Positions 1-8,828 of a stretch of 64,000 nt of DNA are shown piece after piece. The stretch's first letter is position 1, and each line of letters opens with the position of its first letter. The position numbers and the translations under genes are program-made. The notes beneath the pieces were generated by a model, which searched no databases, was not told the origin of the DNA, and saw only the letters and a list, made by a program, of their open reading frames with translations. The DNA is from Larkinella terrae. GTDB lineage: Bacteria; Bacteroidota; Bacteroidia; Cytophagales; Spirosomataceae. The DNA lies in assembly GCF_009668025.1 (NCBI RefSeq), contig NZ_WJXZ01000014.1, positions 454,448-518,447 on the forward strand. The letters run 5' to 3'.

Positions 1-1485
1 GGCCTTTGGGTTGGCTTGCTGAATAACGAGGGACTTCGTCGCGGAGGGGATCGCCGAGGTGGTCGAAAAATTGTCCAACTTTTTCGGGATTGCCTGTAGG
101 GGCTGGGTGGCACAGGTGGCCTGATTAATGGCAAAGGATGATGACTCGACCAGGTATTCGGTTCCGAGTTGGGGGACCACCAGGGCTGCGATTTTATAGG
201 CGTTTCCGTCTGGCAGTAAGGCTAATTGTTGGGTGTTTTTATCCGGACCAACCAAAAGGATTTGTTTTTCGAAAGTAGCGTTGTTGGGACTAATTTCGAG
301 GGGTTGAAAGTTAGTATTGGTGAAGTTCCCCTGCGCATCAGAAATGAGCATGGCAAGCTTGGCATCCTGAGGTAAACAGTGGGTCATGATTTTTACAGAA
401 ACCGCATTTCCGGAACAAAATTGCGTGCCCGACAACTGCAGGGCAACCTCACCATTCCCGATGGCATCCACCGTAAAGGGTGCGCTGGCGGGACTATCCT
501 GGGTAAATCCCCCGCCGTTGGCCCGCAGCTTGATGCGGTACTGGCCCTTGGGAAGGTTATTTGGCAATTCGATGGTGCCTAAGCCCGGTTTTTCCTGGGT
601 CATAAGCAACTGAAGCGGATTGGCGAAATCGCCTTTTGCGTCAGAGAGAAAAGGCGTATAGTCGAAAGGATCATTCGCTTGAAAGACGCCCCCGCAACCT
701 GCGCTGAAACTGATTCCGATGGTACCCCCCGTACACGTTGGCACATTGGTCAGGGAGGGCGCCCCTGAAAAAGTAAAACCTGTCACCGTGAAGAGATCGC
801 TAGGCTCGCTGGTGACGTGCTCGCCCTGAAGTCGAATCCGGTACGTACCGGCCTTGAATGGCCCCGATGTCGGAATCGTTATCGAACCGGTTTTTTTAAA
901 ACCCGTCGCAATCGTATAGCCCGGAAAATTTCCGTTTTCGTCGGATAACTCAATGTAGTAGGTTGGGATGCCATCCGAAATACAGTTAGCGGAAGCCTGA
1001 AGGGTTATAAATCCCGTACCACACAAATAGTACGCACTGATGACGGGTTTCCCCAGACGGGGAAGAACGGTAAACGCCCCACTGTTCCTGGAATCAAGGT
1101 ATTTAGAATGAGCGGGGTCCTGAATGTCTTTCGCCTGGACTAAAAGCGTATACTTGGTCCCGGGTTCCAGGTTGTCCGGGAGTGTAATGGTCGCTTTGGG
1201 TTCGTCAACCGCGTCGAGGTATTTCGGACTGGAATATTTTCCCTGCGCGTCCGACAGGTAAATATTGTATTGGACCTTCTTGGGCATATTGGTTACCTCC
1301 ATCGTTATAGCGACCTCAGATCCCTGACAAAACGAGGTGCCCTGCACGGTGACCGCTGTAATGAGGGCCGGATCACCTAAACTGACCTTATTGGCAAAAA
1401 TTGGACGCGCACTGAGCAGCCCGATGAGCAGGCAGAGGATGACACCGTTTTGTCGGTTAATAAAGCGTACGGGTAGAGAGAGCAT
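1..1485 (-). CDS. Secreted Ig-like repeat protein, C-terminus cut by window edge
   Basis: The reading frame is open from an ATG at 1485 to base 1 (495 codons) and runs off the left edge. The first about 30 residues (MLSLPVRFINRQNG, then a hydrophobic stretch ending SARPIFA) look like a signal peptide. The rest is a series of roughly 100-residue units with recurring segments such as SDAQGKYSSP, SDENGNFPG, SDAKGDFANP and SDAQGNFTNT, each followed by a strand-rich P..L..G.Y.I.L segment, as in Ig/FN3-like beta sandwiches of large exported Bacteroidota proteins. Each unit also has Cys residues before or after a G-rich turn (for example GTSFCQGS, YYLCGTG, PTCTGG, TQFCSGN). A C-terminal sorting domain may lie beyond the edge. 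The specific function cannot be told; adhesion or surface display is a guess from architecture. Confidence 0.75.
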   Translation of the reverse strand, partial: MLSLPVRFINRQNGVILCLLIGLLSARPIFANKVSLGDPALITAVTVQGTSFCQGSEVAITMEVTNMPKKVQYNIYLSDAQGKYSSPKYLDAVDEPKATITLPDNLEPGTKYTLLVQAKDIQDPAHSKYLDSRNSGAFTVLPRLGKPVISAYYLCGTGFITLQASANCISDGIPTYYIELSDENGNFPGYTIATGFKKTGSITIPTSGPFKAGTYRIRLQGEHVTSEPSDLFTVTGFTFSGAPSLTNVPTCTGGTIGISFSAGCGGVFQANDPFDYTPFLSDAKGDFANPLQLLMTQEKPGLGTIELPNNLPKGQYRIKLRANGGGFTQDSPASAPFTVDAIGNGEVALQLSGTQFCSGNAVSVKIMTHCLPQDAKLAMLISDAQGNFTNTNFQPLEISPNNATFEKQILLVGPDKNTQQLALLPDGNAYKIAALVVPQLGTEYLVESSSFAINQATCATQPLQAIPKKLDNFSTTSAIPSATKSLVIQQANPKA

Positions 1486-1852
1486 AAGGAGCGGTTTTGA
1501 AACGGTTCGTATTGTTGTTCGTTCCAAAGTTGGCCCTTCACCCGGCGACGGCTCAAAAAAAACCTGATTAATGACGCAGGACTGCCAACGAATCGTAGCA
1601 TTTTGCCGTTCGATCGTGGCGGTTTTCCCGGCAAACGATACCCTGATCCGACCGAAAACCGTCCGGCTACGGGAAAGGCGAACTTTATTCCCAATCGCAA
1701 TTCATCGGGCTAACTGCGTCATTGATTACCCCAAAGTCGCCTTTTACCAAGTCCTCTTTGAACCGGACCGGTCACGATATGTAGCTTTGGATTGCCTGCG
1801 AATGACAAATGAAATCGTTCATTCTGACAACTATTTAATCACAACCCTGCTC
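1486..1852. other. Divergent intergenic region, 367 bp
   Basis: This gap separates the secreted repeat protein from the small membrane protein. A long forward frame opens at 1571, but its first 90 or so codons have no domain character and the promoter at 1757-1789 lies inside them, so I treat that part as non-coding. Apart from the promoter I see no repeat, RNA or operator. Confidence 0.5.
1757..1789 (+). promoter_or_regulatory. Predicted Bacteroidota-type promoter (TTTG-N21-TAGCTTTG)
   Basis: TTTG at 1757-1760 and TAGCTTTG at 1782-1789 match the Bacteroidota -33 (TTTG) and -7 (TAnnTTTG) consensus with a 21-nt spacer. Transcription would start near 1795, which rules out the long upstream extension of the following frame and gives a leader of about 58 nt to the ATG at 1853. 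Confidence 0.55.
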
Positions 1853-2158
1853 ATGAGTCCGATCCTTAAAATCGTTTTTGCCGTCCCGCTGGTTTTGAAT
1901 GCGCTGATCACCACCTTCTATTTTGTCCTGAACTTCTGGGGTGTTCTGACGGGAATGGGACCTTCTCACAGCCGGATTAACGACTGGATCGTGCTGACGG
2001 GTCTGGCAACCATTCTGGCGCTGCTCGGCTGGGCGTATCACCTGGCGATCGTTCAGGAGCGGTCGCTGGCGGGGTTTGGCGTTTTAGGATTATCCATTCT
2101 GGCCTGGCCGTTGATATTCCTGGCCATGCTTCTCTTTGGCAAGGTACACTGGCAATGA
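1853..2158 (+). CDS. Small integral membrane protein, unknown function
   Basis: 101 residues starting MSPILKIVFAVPL. Three hydrophobic segments can be seen: about residues 5-28 (VFAVPLVLNALITTFYFVLN), 45-63 (VLTGLATILALLGWAYHLA) and 72-95 (GFGVLGLSILAWPLIFLAML), so it should be an inner-membrane protein. An in-frame ATG at 1802 (MTNEIVHSD) would add 17 polar residues; I prefer 1853 because the predicted transcription start lies at about 1795. It converges on the histidine kinase gene with 17 bp between them. I do not recognise a family. Confidence 0.6.
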   Translation: MSPILKIVFAVPLVLNALITTFYFVLNFWGVLTGMGPSHSRINDWIVLTGLATILALLGWAYHLAIVQERSLAGFGVLGLSILAWPLIFLAMLLFGKVHWQ

Positions 2159-2175
2159 CAAAATCCAGAAACCGC

Positions 2176-5100
2176 TCAGAGCAAAGGGACGCCGACGATA
2201 AAGTGCGTGGCGGTTTCGGAAATGGTGAGGTCGCGCTGGCTGAGGTATTGATAGAGCGATTTGAGACTGGCCAATCCCTGTTTGTGGGACGTTTCGACAA
2301 ACTCTTTCCGTTGCAGGGAATTTTCGATCCAAAGGGTATGCTCCCGCGTGTAAATACGGATCACAAGCGGACTTGCTTTGTCGATGATGTTGTGTTTGAT
2401 CGCATTCTCGAGCAAGTTCTGAATCGTAACCGGCACGATCTGTCGCGACAGGTTGTCGGGATCGACCTCGATTGCAATGTTCAGGCCCTCTTTGAACCGC
2501 GCCCGCTGTAAATCAATGTAATGCTGGACAAAACTCAATTCATCGGCCAGGCTCACTAGTTCCTTGTCCTTGTTCTGAAGAATATACCGGTAAATAATCG
2601 ACAGCTTGCGCAGGAAGGCGGAGGCCTCCCGCGGATTCAGGATGATCAGGCTGTTGAGCGAGGTCAGGCTGTTGAATAGAAAGTGGGGATTAAGGTGATT
2701 GATCAGGTTTTGGTACTGAATTTCGGTCTTGTCGCGGGCGAGTCGGCTGGCCTGCATGTGGAGGGTGTGGACCTTTTCAATCTGCCGGGCCCGGTACCGC
2801 AAAAATCCGATGGCCAATCCCAGCAAAGCCACGGCAATACTCACCCAGAATCCGGCTGTCTGGTAGAACAGAGTAGCCAGGTGAATGGGCAGGGTTTTGA
2901 CGGGGGTTTCCCGGCCGTCGGGCGCAACGCCTTTGATCCGAAACAAATAGTTACCGCCGGGCATGCGGTTGTAGACGGCGTAACGAAGTTCACCGGCCGG
3001 TTTCCAGTCTTCATACCCTTCCAGTTGGTAAAAATAGTCAAACGGCGTGTGTGAATCCGAGAGGAGCGCCCCGAAATGGACCGTAAAACCGGTTTCGTCC
3101 GCTTTCAGATTGACTTGCGTTAAGTCCTGATGGTTGAGATAAAGGGAGTCGCCGACGGTGACCTGGCTTATCAGCAACTGACTTGGCAAATAAGGAGGTT
3201 GTTTTACCAGTTTCTCGGGCGAAAACTCGACCAGATAGCCTTTGAGCGCTCCCAGAATATGTCCGTTGCGAAGCGGAAACAGCTTGTTTAAATACTCCTG
3301 GTTGGAGGAACTATACGGCAGGGTGAAATTGACGAACCGGTTGGTGCGGGGCGAAAAGACCGAAAACTTGTTGTAAGCTCCCACCCAGATGTTGCCGAAA
3401 GCGTCCGGTAAAACCGCCAGACAGTGGTCGTACGCCAGCCCCTCGTTTTCTGTCCAGTTTGTATACCGGTGTGTCCGCGGATTATACCGCAATAATCCGA
3501 AACCGTTGGTGCTCATCCAGAAATTACCCGCTGAATCTTCGGTGATGTCAGAAACGCTTTTTTCATACGGATGATCCCGGGTGTGTTCGTCCAGTTCGAA
3601 CGTATTCAATTGGGGCGAAAACCGTGCGATTCCGGCCGGATACACGTCAACCCAAATCGTATTGTGCCGATCCTTGAAGATGTAACTCAGCATAAATTGA
3701 TCCCGGCCGGGAGGGGGCGTAATGGAAAACGTCTCCCACTGCCGGTTGAGGAAATGGTACCGGTAAGCCTCTTTGGATTCGCCCGTCACCCAAAGCGTTT
3801 CGCCTTCTTTCAGAATATTCCAGACTCTGACGTTCTGCCGCCGGATGCTGGGCGGCAGGGGCAGGTCGGAAAACCGCCGGGTCTTCGTGTCAAACGTGAA
3901 CAGGCCGGTTTCGCCCGCCAGATAAAGCGTTTCGCCGGAGCGGGCTATCGAAGAAATGACCCTGCCGTACGGCCGCTCCGCGCTTGCGTTGGGCAGCCGG
4001 TAAATTTCGAGCCGGTTGGTTTGCGGGAAATAATGCAGCAATCCCCGAATGGAGGTTCCCAGCCACCAGGACCCATCATCGTCTTCCACAATGCAGTGGA
4101 TGCCGCGTTCGTCGTTCAGGGCAGGAAAGAGGGTGCCGATATTGTACACATTGTAAAAGGCCCGTTCGGGATTTGTGAGCGAAATACCATTCACCGTACC
4201 GAGCCAGACCGAGCCATCGGGGTGTTGCCACCCCGCCCAGAAAAAACCGCCCGCAATCGAAGTAGGACGGTCCTCGTCGTGTTCCAGCTCGGTAACCTGT
4301 TCGTAATCAGCCGAGATGTGAAACAGCAGGTAATTCCACGAGCTCGTCCAGAGGTTATGCTGCCGGTCCACAAAAATGGTGGCCATGTCGAATACATCCC
4401 GCTTTTTCTGGTGACTTGTAGGCGCAATCGTTTTTAAGATTCGGCGTTGGGCAAGGCTGAAAACGACGATCTGACGTGCGGTATTGTCCGAAAAAATCAG
4501 CCGTTCGCCGTCCAGCGCCAGTGCCGACACGCTGTGATCGGTAAAGATGGGGAGATGCCCGGGATTATTGGCCTGACTGATGAATTCCTGCTGGTCGGCG
4601 TCGAAATAGGAAAGCCCACGCCAATGAGCGAGCCAGAATCCGTGGCGGTGGGGATCTTCCAGGAGCCCGTTTTTCGCAATTTCCCGCAACGCCGTGCGGG
4701 GATTGTCCCCTTTGTGGAAGGGAAAATACTCCATTTGCCCCGTCCGGGTGTTGTACCGGTGCAGGCCGACGCCGGTACTCGTAAACCAGACGTCACCCCG
4801 ACGGTCGGTGAGTACATTGCTGGTAAACCCCAATTTGTGCCCGTCAACGGACGTAATATTCCGAAACCGGCCGGTGGCTTTGTTGTAGCAACTGAGGCCG
4901 TTATCCAGGGCGATCCAGATATTGCCCTGGTGATCTTCACAAAGATCGTGGATCGTGTTGTTCAGCAGCGACTGGGGATCATTCCGCTGGTGTTTAAACG
5001 CATGAAACCGAACCCCGTCATACCGATTCAGTCCGTCGAACGTGCCGACCCATAGAAAACCGTCGCGATCCTGCAGAAAGCAGGTGGTGAAATTGATCGA

Positions 5101-5238
5101 AAGACCATCTTTTTCCTGAATATGCCGGAATTCGAATTGTACCGGTTGATTCCGGGCGGCTTTTGAGCGAGCCAGTCCGGCTAATCCAATCACGAGCCAA
5201 ACCACCAGCCGGACGTGAACGCTTATTTTTCCAGCCAT
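2176..5238 (-). CDS. Reg_prop hybrid-type sensor: two-component propeller histidine kinase (LytS/His_kinase class)
   Basis: 1020 residues. After a signal peptide (about 1-27) come two seven-bladed propellers made of Reg_prop repeats (recurring units such as DRDGFLWVGTFDGLNRYDG, DHQGNIWIALDNGLSCYN, DSAGNFWMSTNGFGLLRYN), then a Y_Y_Y domain (about 710-775; FQLEGYEDW-like segment), one transmembrane helix (about 785-805) and a His_kinase domain with the phospho-acceptor motif NPHFLFNSL near residue 850 and the ATP-binding N-box LLENAIKHN near 935. The propeller part is predicted periplasmic and in Bacteroidota such sensors usually read breakdown products of polysaccharides. There is no fused receiver or AraC domain; the partner is the LytTR regulator just upstream, whose gene overlaps this start by 16 nt, so the two are translationally linked. 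Confidence 0.9.
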   Translation of the reverse strand: MAGKISVHVRLVVWLVIGLAGLARSKAARNQPVQFEFRHIQEKDGLSINFTTCFLQDRDGFLWVGTFDGLNRYDGVRFHAFKHQRNDPQSLLNNTIHDLCEDHQGNIWIALDNGLSCYNKATGRFRNITSVDGHKLGFTSNVLTDRRGDVWFTSTGVGLHRYNTRTGQMEYFPFHKGDNPRTALREIAKNGLLEDPHRHGFWLAHWRGLSYFDADQQEFISQANNPGHLPIFTDHSVSALALDGERLIFSDNTARQIVVFSLAQRRILKTIAPTSHQKKRDVFDMATIFVDRQHNLWTSSWNYLLFHISADYEQVTELEHDEDRPTSIAGGFFWAGWQHPDGSVWLGTVNGISLTNPERAFYNVYNIGTLFPALNDERGIHCIVEDDDGSWWLGTSIRGLLHYFPQTNRLEIYRLPNASAERPYGRVISSIARSGETLYLAGETGLFTFDTKTRRFSDLPLPPSIRRQNVRVWNILKEGETLWVTGESKEAYRYHFLNRQWETFSITPPPGRDQFMLSYIFKDRHNTIWVDVYPAGIARFSPQLNTFELDEHTRDHPYEKSVSDITEDSAGNFWMSTNGFGLLRYNPRTHRYTNWTENEGLAYDHCLAVLPDAFGNIWVGAYNKFSVFSPRTNRFVNFTLPYSSSNQEYLNKLFPLRNGHILGALKGYLVEFSPEKLVKQPPYLPSQLLISQVTVGDSLYLNHQDLTQVNLKADETGFTVHFGALLSDSHTPFDYFYQLEGYEDWKPAGELRYAVYNRMPGGNYLFRIKGVAPDGRETPVKTLPIHLATLFYQTAGFWVSIAVALLGLAIGFLRYRARQIEKVHTLHMQASRLARDKTEIQYQNLINHLNPHFLFNSLTSLNSLIILNPREASAFLRKLSIIYRYILQNKDKELVSLADELSFVQHYIDLQRARFKEGLNIAIEVDPDNLSRQIVPVTIQNLLENAIKHNIIDKASPLVIRIYTREHTLWIENSLQRKEFVETSHKQGLASLKSLYQYLSQRDLTISETATHFIVGVPLL

Positions 5239-5996
5239 TTTTTGAACGAAGGAGCTTTGTCGCGGCTGATTTCAATGTTGAACTGGTGATTGGGGGCTTT
5301 CAGTTTCAGATGGAGTTTCAGATTCGCCAATCCCTTTACCTGATGGACGGCATCGATGTTGACGATACACTGGCGATTGGCCCGGTAAAACCGGTTGGGA
5401 TCGATCAACTCTTCAATCTGGTCGAGTGTTTCGTACTCCAGAATATAGCGTTCATTGGTGTGGGTCACCATGAAATTCAGCTGGTCGCGCAGGAAATACG
5501 CAATCTGGGACACCTTAACGGGCACCCAACTGTTCCGGGCATTTCCCAGAAAATGTTCTTTGTAGGTTAAAGGCACCAGCGTCGGACTGCCGAGGGCTTC
5601 CACCAGTTTACGAATGTCCAGCGATTGATGGGAACGGGCGCGAACCAGTGTCCGGGCTTTGGCGATGGCGCATTCCAGCTCATCCCAATCCACCGGTTTC
5701 AGGAGGTAATCAATGCCATTGACCTTGAAAGCCTGGATGGCGTATTCGTTGTAAGCCGTTGTGAAAATGATGGGGCAGGAAAGTTGAAACCGTTCAAAGA
5801 TGCGAAAACTGACGCCATCGGCGAGCTGCACGTCGGCAAAGATGATATCCGGCTCGGCGTTCTCGGCCAGCCAGTTCAGGGCGGTTTTGACACTGCCGAC
5901 GGTTTTAATAATCTTCACGTCAGGATCGACCTGAGCGATACTGGTAGCCAGTTCCAGCGCAACTAGTTCTTCATCTTCAATAATCAGGGCCTTCAT
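5223..5996 (-). CDS. LytTR-family response regulator
   Basis: 257 residues. The receiver domain (about 1-118) has the acidic pair EDEE at 8-10, phospho-acceptor Asp55 (IIFADVQLADG) and the conserved Thr/Lys region (TTAYNEYAIQAFK, DYLLKPVD). A LytTR DNA-binding domain fills about 150-250 (VPVKVSQIAYFLRDQLNFMV, LDQIEELIDPNRFYRANRQ). It is encoded directly before, and overlaps by 16 nt, the propeller histidine kinase, forming a complete two-component pair. LytTR proteins bind paired direct repeats; the likely targets are its own promoter or the divergent FtsX-type permease, whose 447-bp upstream region it shares. Start ATG at 5996 is the only good one. Confidence 0.92.
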   Translation of the reverse strand: MKALIIEDEELVALELATSIAQVDPDVKIIKTVGSVKTALNWLAENAEPDIIFADVQLADGVSFRIFERFQLSCPIIFTTAYNEYAIQAFKVNGIDYLLKPVDWDELECAIAKARTLVRARSHQSLDIRKLVEALGSPTLVPLTYKEHFLGNARNSWVPVKVSQIAYFLRDQLNFMVTHTNERYILEYETLDQIEELIDPNRFYRANRQCIVNIDAVHQVKGLANLKLHLKLKAPNHQFNIEISRDKAPSFKKWLEK

Positions 5997-6443
5997 AACC
6001 GGGCAAGTGAATGGAATCTAATCCTAAATTCAGGACTTTTTCCGCAAAAAGTCAACAAATTCCCTTTAGAGCCTGAAAAGAGGAAATGAATGACGCAGAA
6101 ACGGGATTGAGTCGTTGGCAACAGACGCCAATATTCCGAAGAAAAGGAAGTATCGTATCCTTAGTCGCTCCGATTTTGCAAGTCTGAAACAGGATGCAGC
6201 CGCGATTTTTTTAGGGTGACGCGCCATAATGCCTACCAGTTATAAACGATTTCTGCCAAACCTCACAAAATTCATTTTTTGCCGGTGTAGATTTCTATCT
6301 TTTCAAAACGATTTGGTTTTCTTTCCGGTTGCTGCCAACCAGTTTGAACGAATTCTATCCGTTTCCGGAAACGGACGCCAGCTAATTGCATCAGTTAATT
6401 TATCGAGAAAACCGTATTCAACAACAAATACTAACCCGCGATC
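5997..6443. other. Divergent intergenic region, 447 bp
   Basis: This lies between the LytTR regulator and the permease gene. It is A/T-richer than the flanks. The only clear structure is the 18-bp perfect palindrome at 6358-6375. A short forward frame at 6229-6447 has no domain character and overlaps the permease start, so I do not call it a gene. No RNA gene is recognisable. Confidence 0.5.
6358..6375. promoter_or_regulatory. 18-bp perfect palindrome upstream of the FtsX-type permease
   Basis: TCCGTTTCCGGAAACGGA is its own reverse complement over all 18 positions and ends 68 bp before the permease ATG. It has the size and symmetry of a dimeric regulator's operator. The neighbouring LytTR regulator would be expected to use direct repeats instead, so the binding protein is not obvious. 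Confidence 0.5.
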
Positions 6444-8804
6444 ATGATACAGAATTACGTTAAAATCGCTTGGAGAAATCTCCTGAAATACAAGCTCTTT
6501 TCCTTTATCAATATACTGGGACTAGGCCTGGCCATTCCATCCGTTCTGATGGGGTTAATTCAGATCGTAAATTATTATGAGTACGACAACTTTCACGAAG
6601 ACGACGATCGAATCGTGCGTGTTATAACCGACGAAAAGCAGAAAGATGGGTCTGTCATAAACTGGGCGTCTAGCCCGGTTCCGCTCGGGACGTATGTCAG
6701 AGAAAAGTTTGTCGGTATTGACAACGCAACAACGATAGTGAGGGATTTCGACTGGGTTTTAAGCAATGGGCTAAAAACAAAAAATAGCCACGCGCTTTAT
6801 ACCGATAAATCCTTTTTTCAGGTTTTTAAATTTCCATTGGAAAAAGGTATTTATCCCTTGGAACCGAATACGATTGTGCTGACGCAGGAAACCGCCCAAT
6901 GGTTTTTTAAAGATTCCAACCCCATTGGTAAAAGCCTGGAACATTCAACCTACGGGAGTTTTAGAATAGTTGGTGTTTTAAAACCTTTCAATCAGCAAAA
7001 GACGCAGTTTAGAACAGATGTAATGGTTTCATTTGCCAGTTATTTAACCCGAAATAATAAACCGAATGACTGGTCGACGCTTCATGCGCACACTTTTTTA
7101 AAACTATCAAAAGAAACAACTACCGATCATCTGGATAAGTTACTGGCCAATACCTCGGTACATATCAATACATTACTTAAAACGTCGGAAAATAAGAATC
7201 TGCAATTCAAAGCTCAATTCCTGTCTGAGATTTCACCGGCGAAGGAAATTTTAGAAAATGATCCTTACGTTCAGGACGTGAGAAGTATCTCCCTGAATTT
7301 TGCGTTTCAACTCATCATTATTTTACTCGCGTCTCTCAATTATATCAATCTCACACTGGCCCGGTCCATGAACCGAAGCCGCGAAGTGGGTGTGCGAAAA
7401 GTAGCGGGCGCCACAAAAGCCCAACTGGTTCTTCAGTTTTTGGTCGATTCCGTCTTGATTTCGTATCTGGCCCTGGGCATTGGCCTGTTTTTATTGTGGG
7501 TGATAAAGAACCAGATTCATGTGTCGTGGCTGACCTGGGACATCGACCATTGGGGCTACCTGCTCCTGATATTTTTCGGATTTAATCTGATTCTGGGCTT
7601 AATAGCCGGAGCTTTTCCCAGTTTAATTCTCTCTTCTTTCCAGCCCGTAAAGGTGTTGAAAGGCGCGATATCACCGGCGAGTTTTGGCAAGATAGGTTTT
7701 CGGAAATCCTTAATAATCGGTCAGTTTACGATCGCTTTGGTCTATATTTTTTTTATGGGACATGCCTTCCATCAAATCAATTACATGGCCAATGACAATG
7801 AAAACTACCACCGCCAGGATATTCTAAACATCAACCTGGCCGGTCATCAGAATAAACCGCTTGCCACGGATCTAAGCGCCATTAAAGAAGTGCAGAAGAT
7901 CGGCTACACGTCCCTTACATTTGGCAATATGCCCACGCGTTCAGGCATTAAAAAGGTAAAGGATGAGGCCGAAAACCTGGCTTATTACTATGCCGCAGAT
8001 CATAATTTTATCGAGAATATGGGGCTGAATGTAGTGTCAGGAACGAATTTAATTGCCAGTGATTCAGAAGCACCTTCACCTATGATTGTGGTCAATCAAA
8101 AGGCGGTTGAAAAACTCAGACTTGGCTCGGAACAGGAGGCAATTGGAAAGCTTATTCTATTGAATGATACGGTTTCGGCAACCATTATCGGGGTCGTGGC
8201 TAATTTCTGCCATTACGATTATGAACGAAAGATAGAGCCAATGGTTTTTCAGTACCAGCCCGCCTTATTTAAAGTTATGTGTTTAAAAACAAGCCCAGTC
8301 AGCGATCGAAAATTGGTGGAATCGACGATTAATGAGCTGTGGAATAAGCACAATCCGCATCAGGAAATGAACGCTTCCTGGCTCGATACCGACATGTACG
8401 AGCGCTATTATCCATACGAAGACATGCGGTTTTCGGGCATGGAAGGAATTGTCATTTTAGTGATAGCAATATTAGGATTAATCGGTATTCTTACCTACAG
8501 TCTGGAGAAACGCACCAAGGAAATTGGCATCAGAAAAGTAATCGGGGCAACCGCCTTCGAAATCGTGAAATTGATGTCGAATGACTTTATCAAACTGCTG
8601 GCCATCGCTACCATTATTTCCATCCCGCTCGGTATTGCCGTTGCCGTTTTTATGAATAGCTTTTTTATTTTTAATAACGGAATTGGCTATTTACCGATGT
8701 CCTTACTGTTATCCGTCATTATCGGGGTTGCTCTGGGGGCGGTGGGCTACTTTTCATGGAAAGCCGCCCAAACCAATCCCGCCAGAACGCTGAAAGCTGA
8801 ATAA
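6444..8804 (+). CDS. FtsX/MacB-type ABC transporter permease
   Basis: 786 residues. An N-terminal transmembrane helix (about 20-42) is followed by a MacB_PCD periplasmic domain (about 45-270), three helices of a first FtsX domain (about 285-405, with the typical motif SREVGVRKVAGATKAQL), a fourth helix near 430, a second periplasmic domain and a last FtsX domain (about 675-780, motif RTKEIGIRKVIGATAFEIV). This is the double-permease form common in Bacteroidota, which works with a separately encoded MacB/LolD-like ATPase; no ATPase gene is in the window. Such genes often lie beside LytTR two-component systems, as here. By eye the gene is more A/T-rich, with more AAA/TTT codons, than its neighbours, which may reflect recent arrival. 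Confidence 0.88.
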   Translation: MIQNYVKIAWRNLLKYKLFSFINILGLGLAIPSVLMGLIQIVNYYEYDNFHEDDDRIVRVITDEKQKDGSVINWASSPVPLGTYVREKFVGIDNATTIVRDFDWVLSNGLKTKNSHALYTDKSFFQVFKFPLEKGIYPLEPNTIVLTQETAQWFFKDSNPIGKSLEHSTYGSFRIVGVLKPFNQQKTQFRTDVMVSFASYLTRNNKPNDWSTLHAHTFLKLSKETTTDHLDKLLANTSVHINTLLKTSENKNLQFKAQFLSEISPAKEILENDPYVQDVRSISLNFAFQLIIILLASLNYINLTLARSMNRSREVGVRKVAGATKAQLVLQFLVDSVLISYLALGIGLFLLWVIKNQIHVSWLTWDIDHWGYLLLIFFGFNLILGLIAGAFPSLILSSFQPVKVLKGAISPASFGKIGFRKSLIIGQFTIALVYIFFMGHAFHQINYMANDNENYHRQDILNINLAGHQNKPLATDLSAIKEVQKIGYTSLTFGNMPTRSGIKKVKDEAENLAYYYAADHNFIENMGLNVVSGTNLIASDSEAPSPMIVVNQKAVEKLRLGSEQEAIGKLILLNDTVSATIIGVVANFCHYDYERKIEPMVFQYQPALFKVMCLKTSPVSDRKLVESTINELWNKHNPHQEMNASWLDTDMYERYYPYEDMRFSGMEGIVILVIAILGLIGILTYSLEKRTKEIGIRKVIGATAFEIVKLMSNDFIKLLAIATIISIPLGIAVAVFMNSFFIFNNGIGYLPMSLLLSVIIGVALGAVGYFSWKAAQTNPARTLKAE

Positions 8805-8828
8805 ACTGTCGAAATACCGGGTCTTGCA

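Noticed and set aside
1571-1852. Forward frame upstream of the small membrane protein, in phase with it
   Set aside because: Its residues show no domain or signal character, and a good promoter (1757-1789) lies inside it, so it should be non-coding leader and upstream DNA.
6229-6447. 72-codon forward frame in the permease upstream region
   Set aside because: No recognisable domain, overlaps the permease start in another phase, and covers the 18-bp palindrome.
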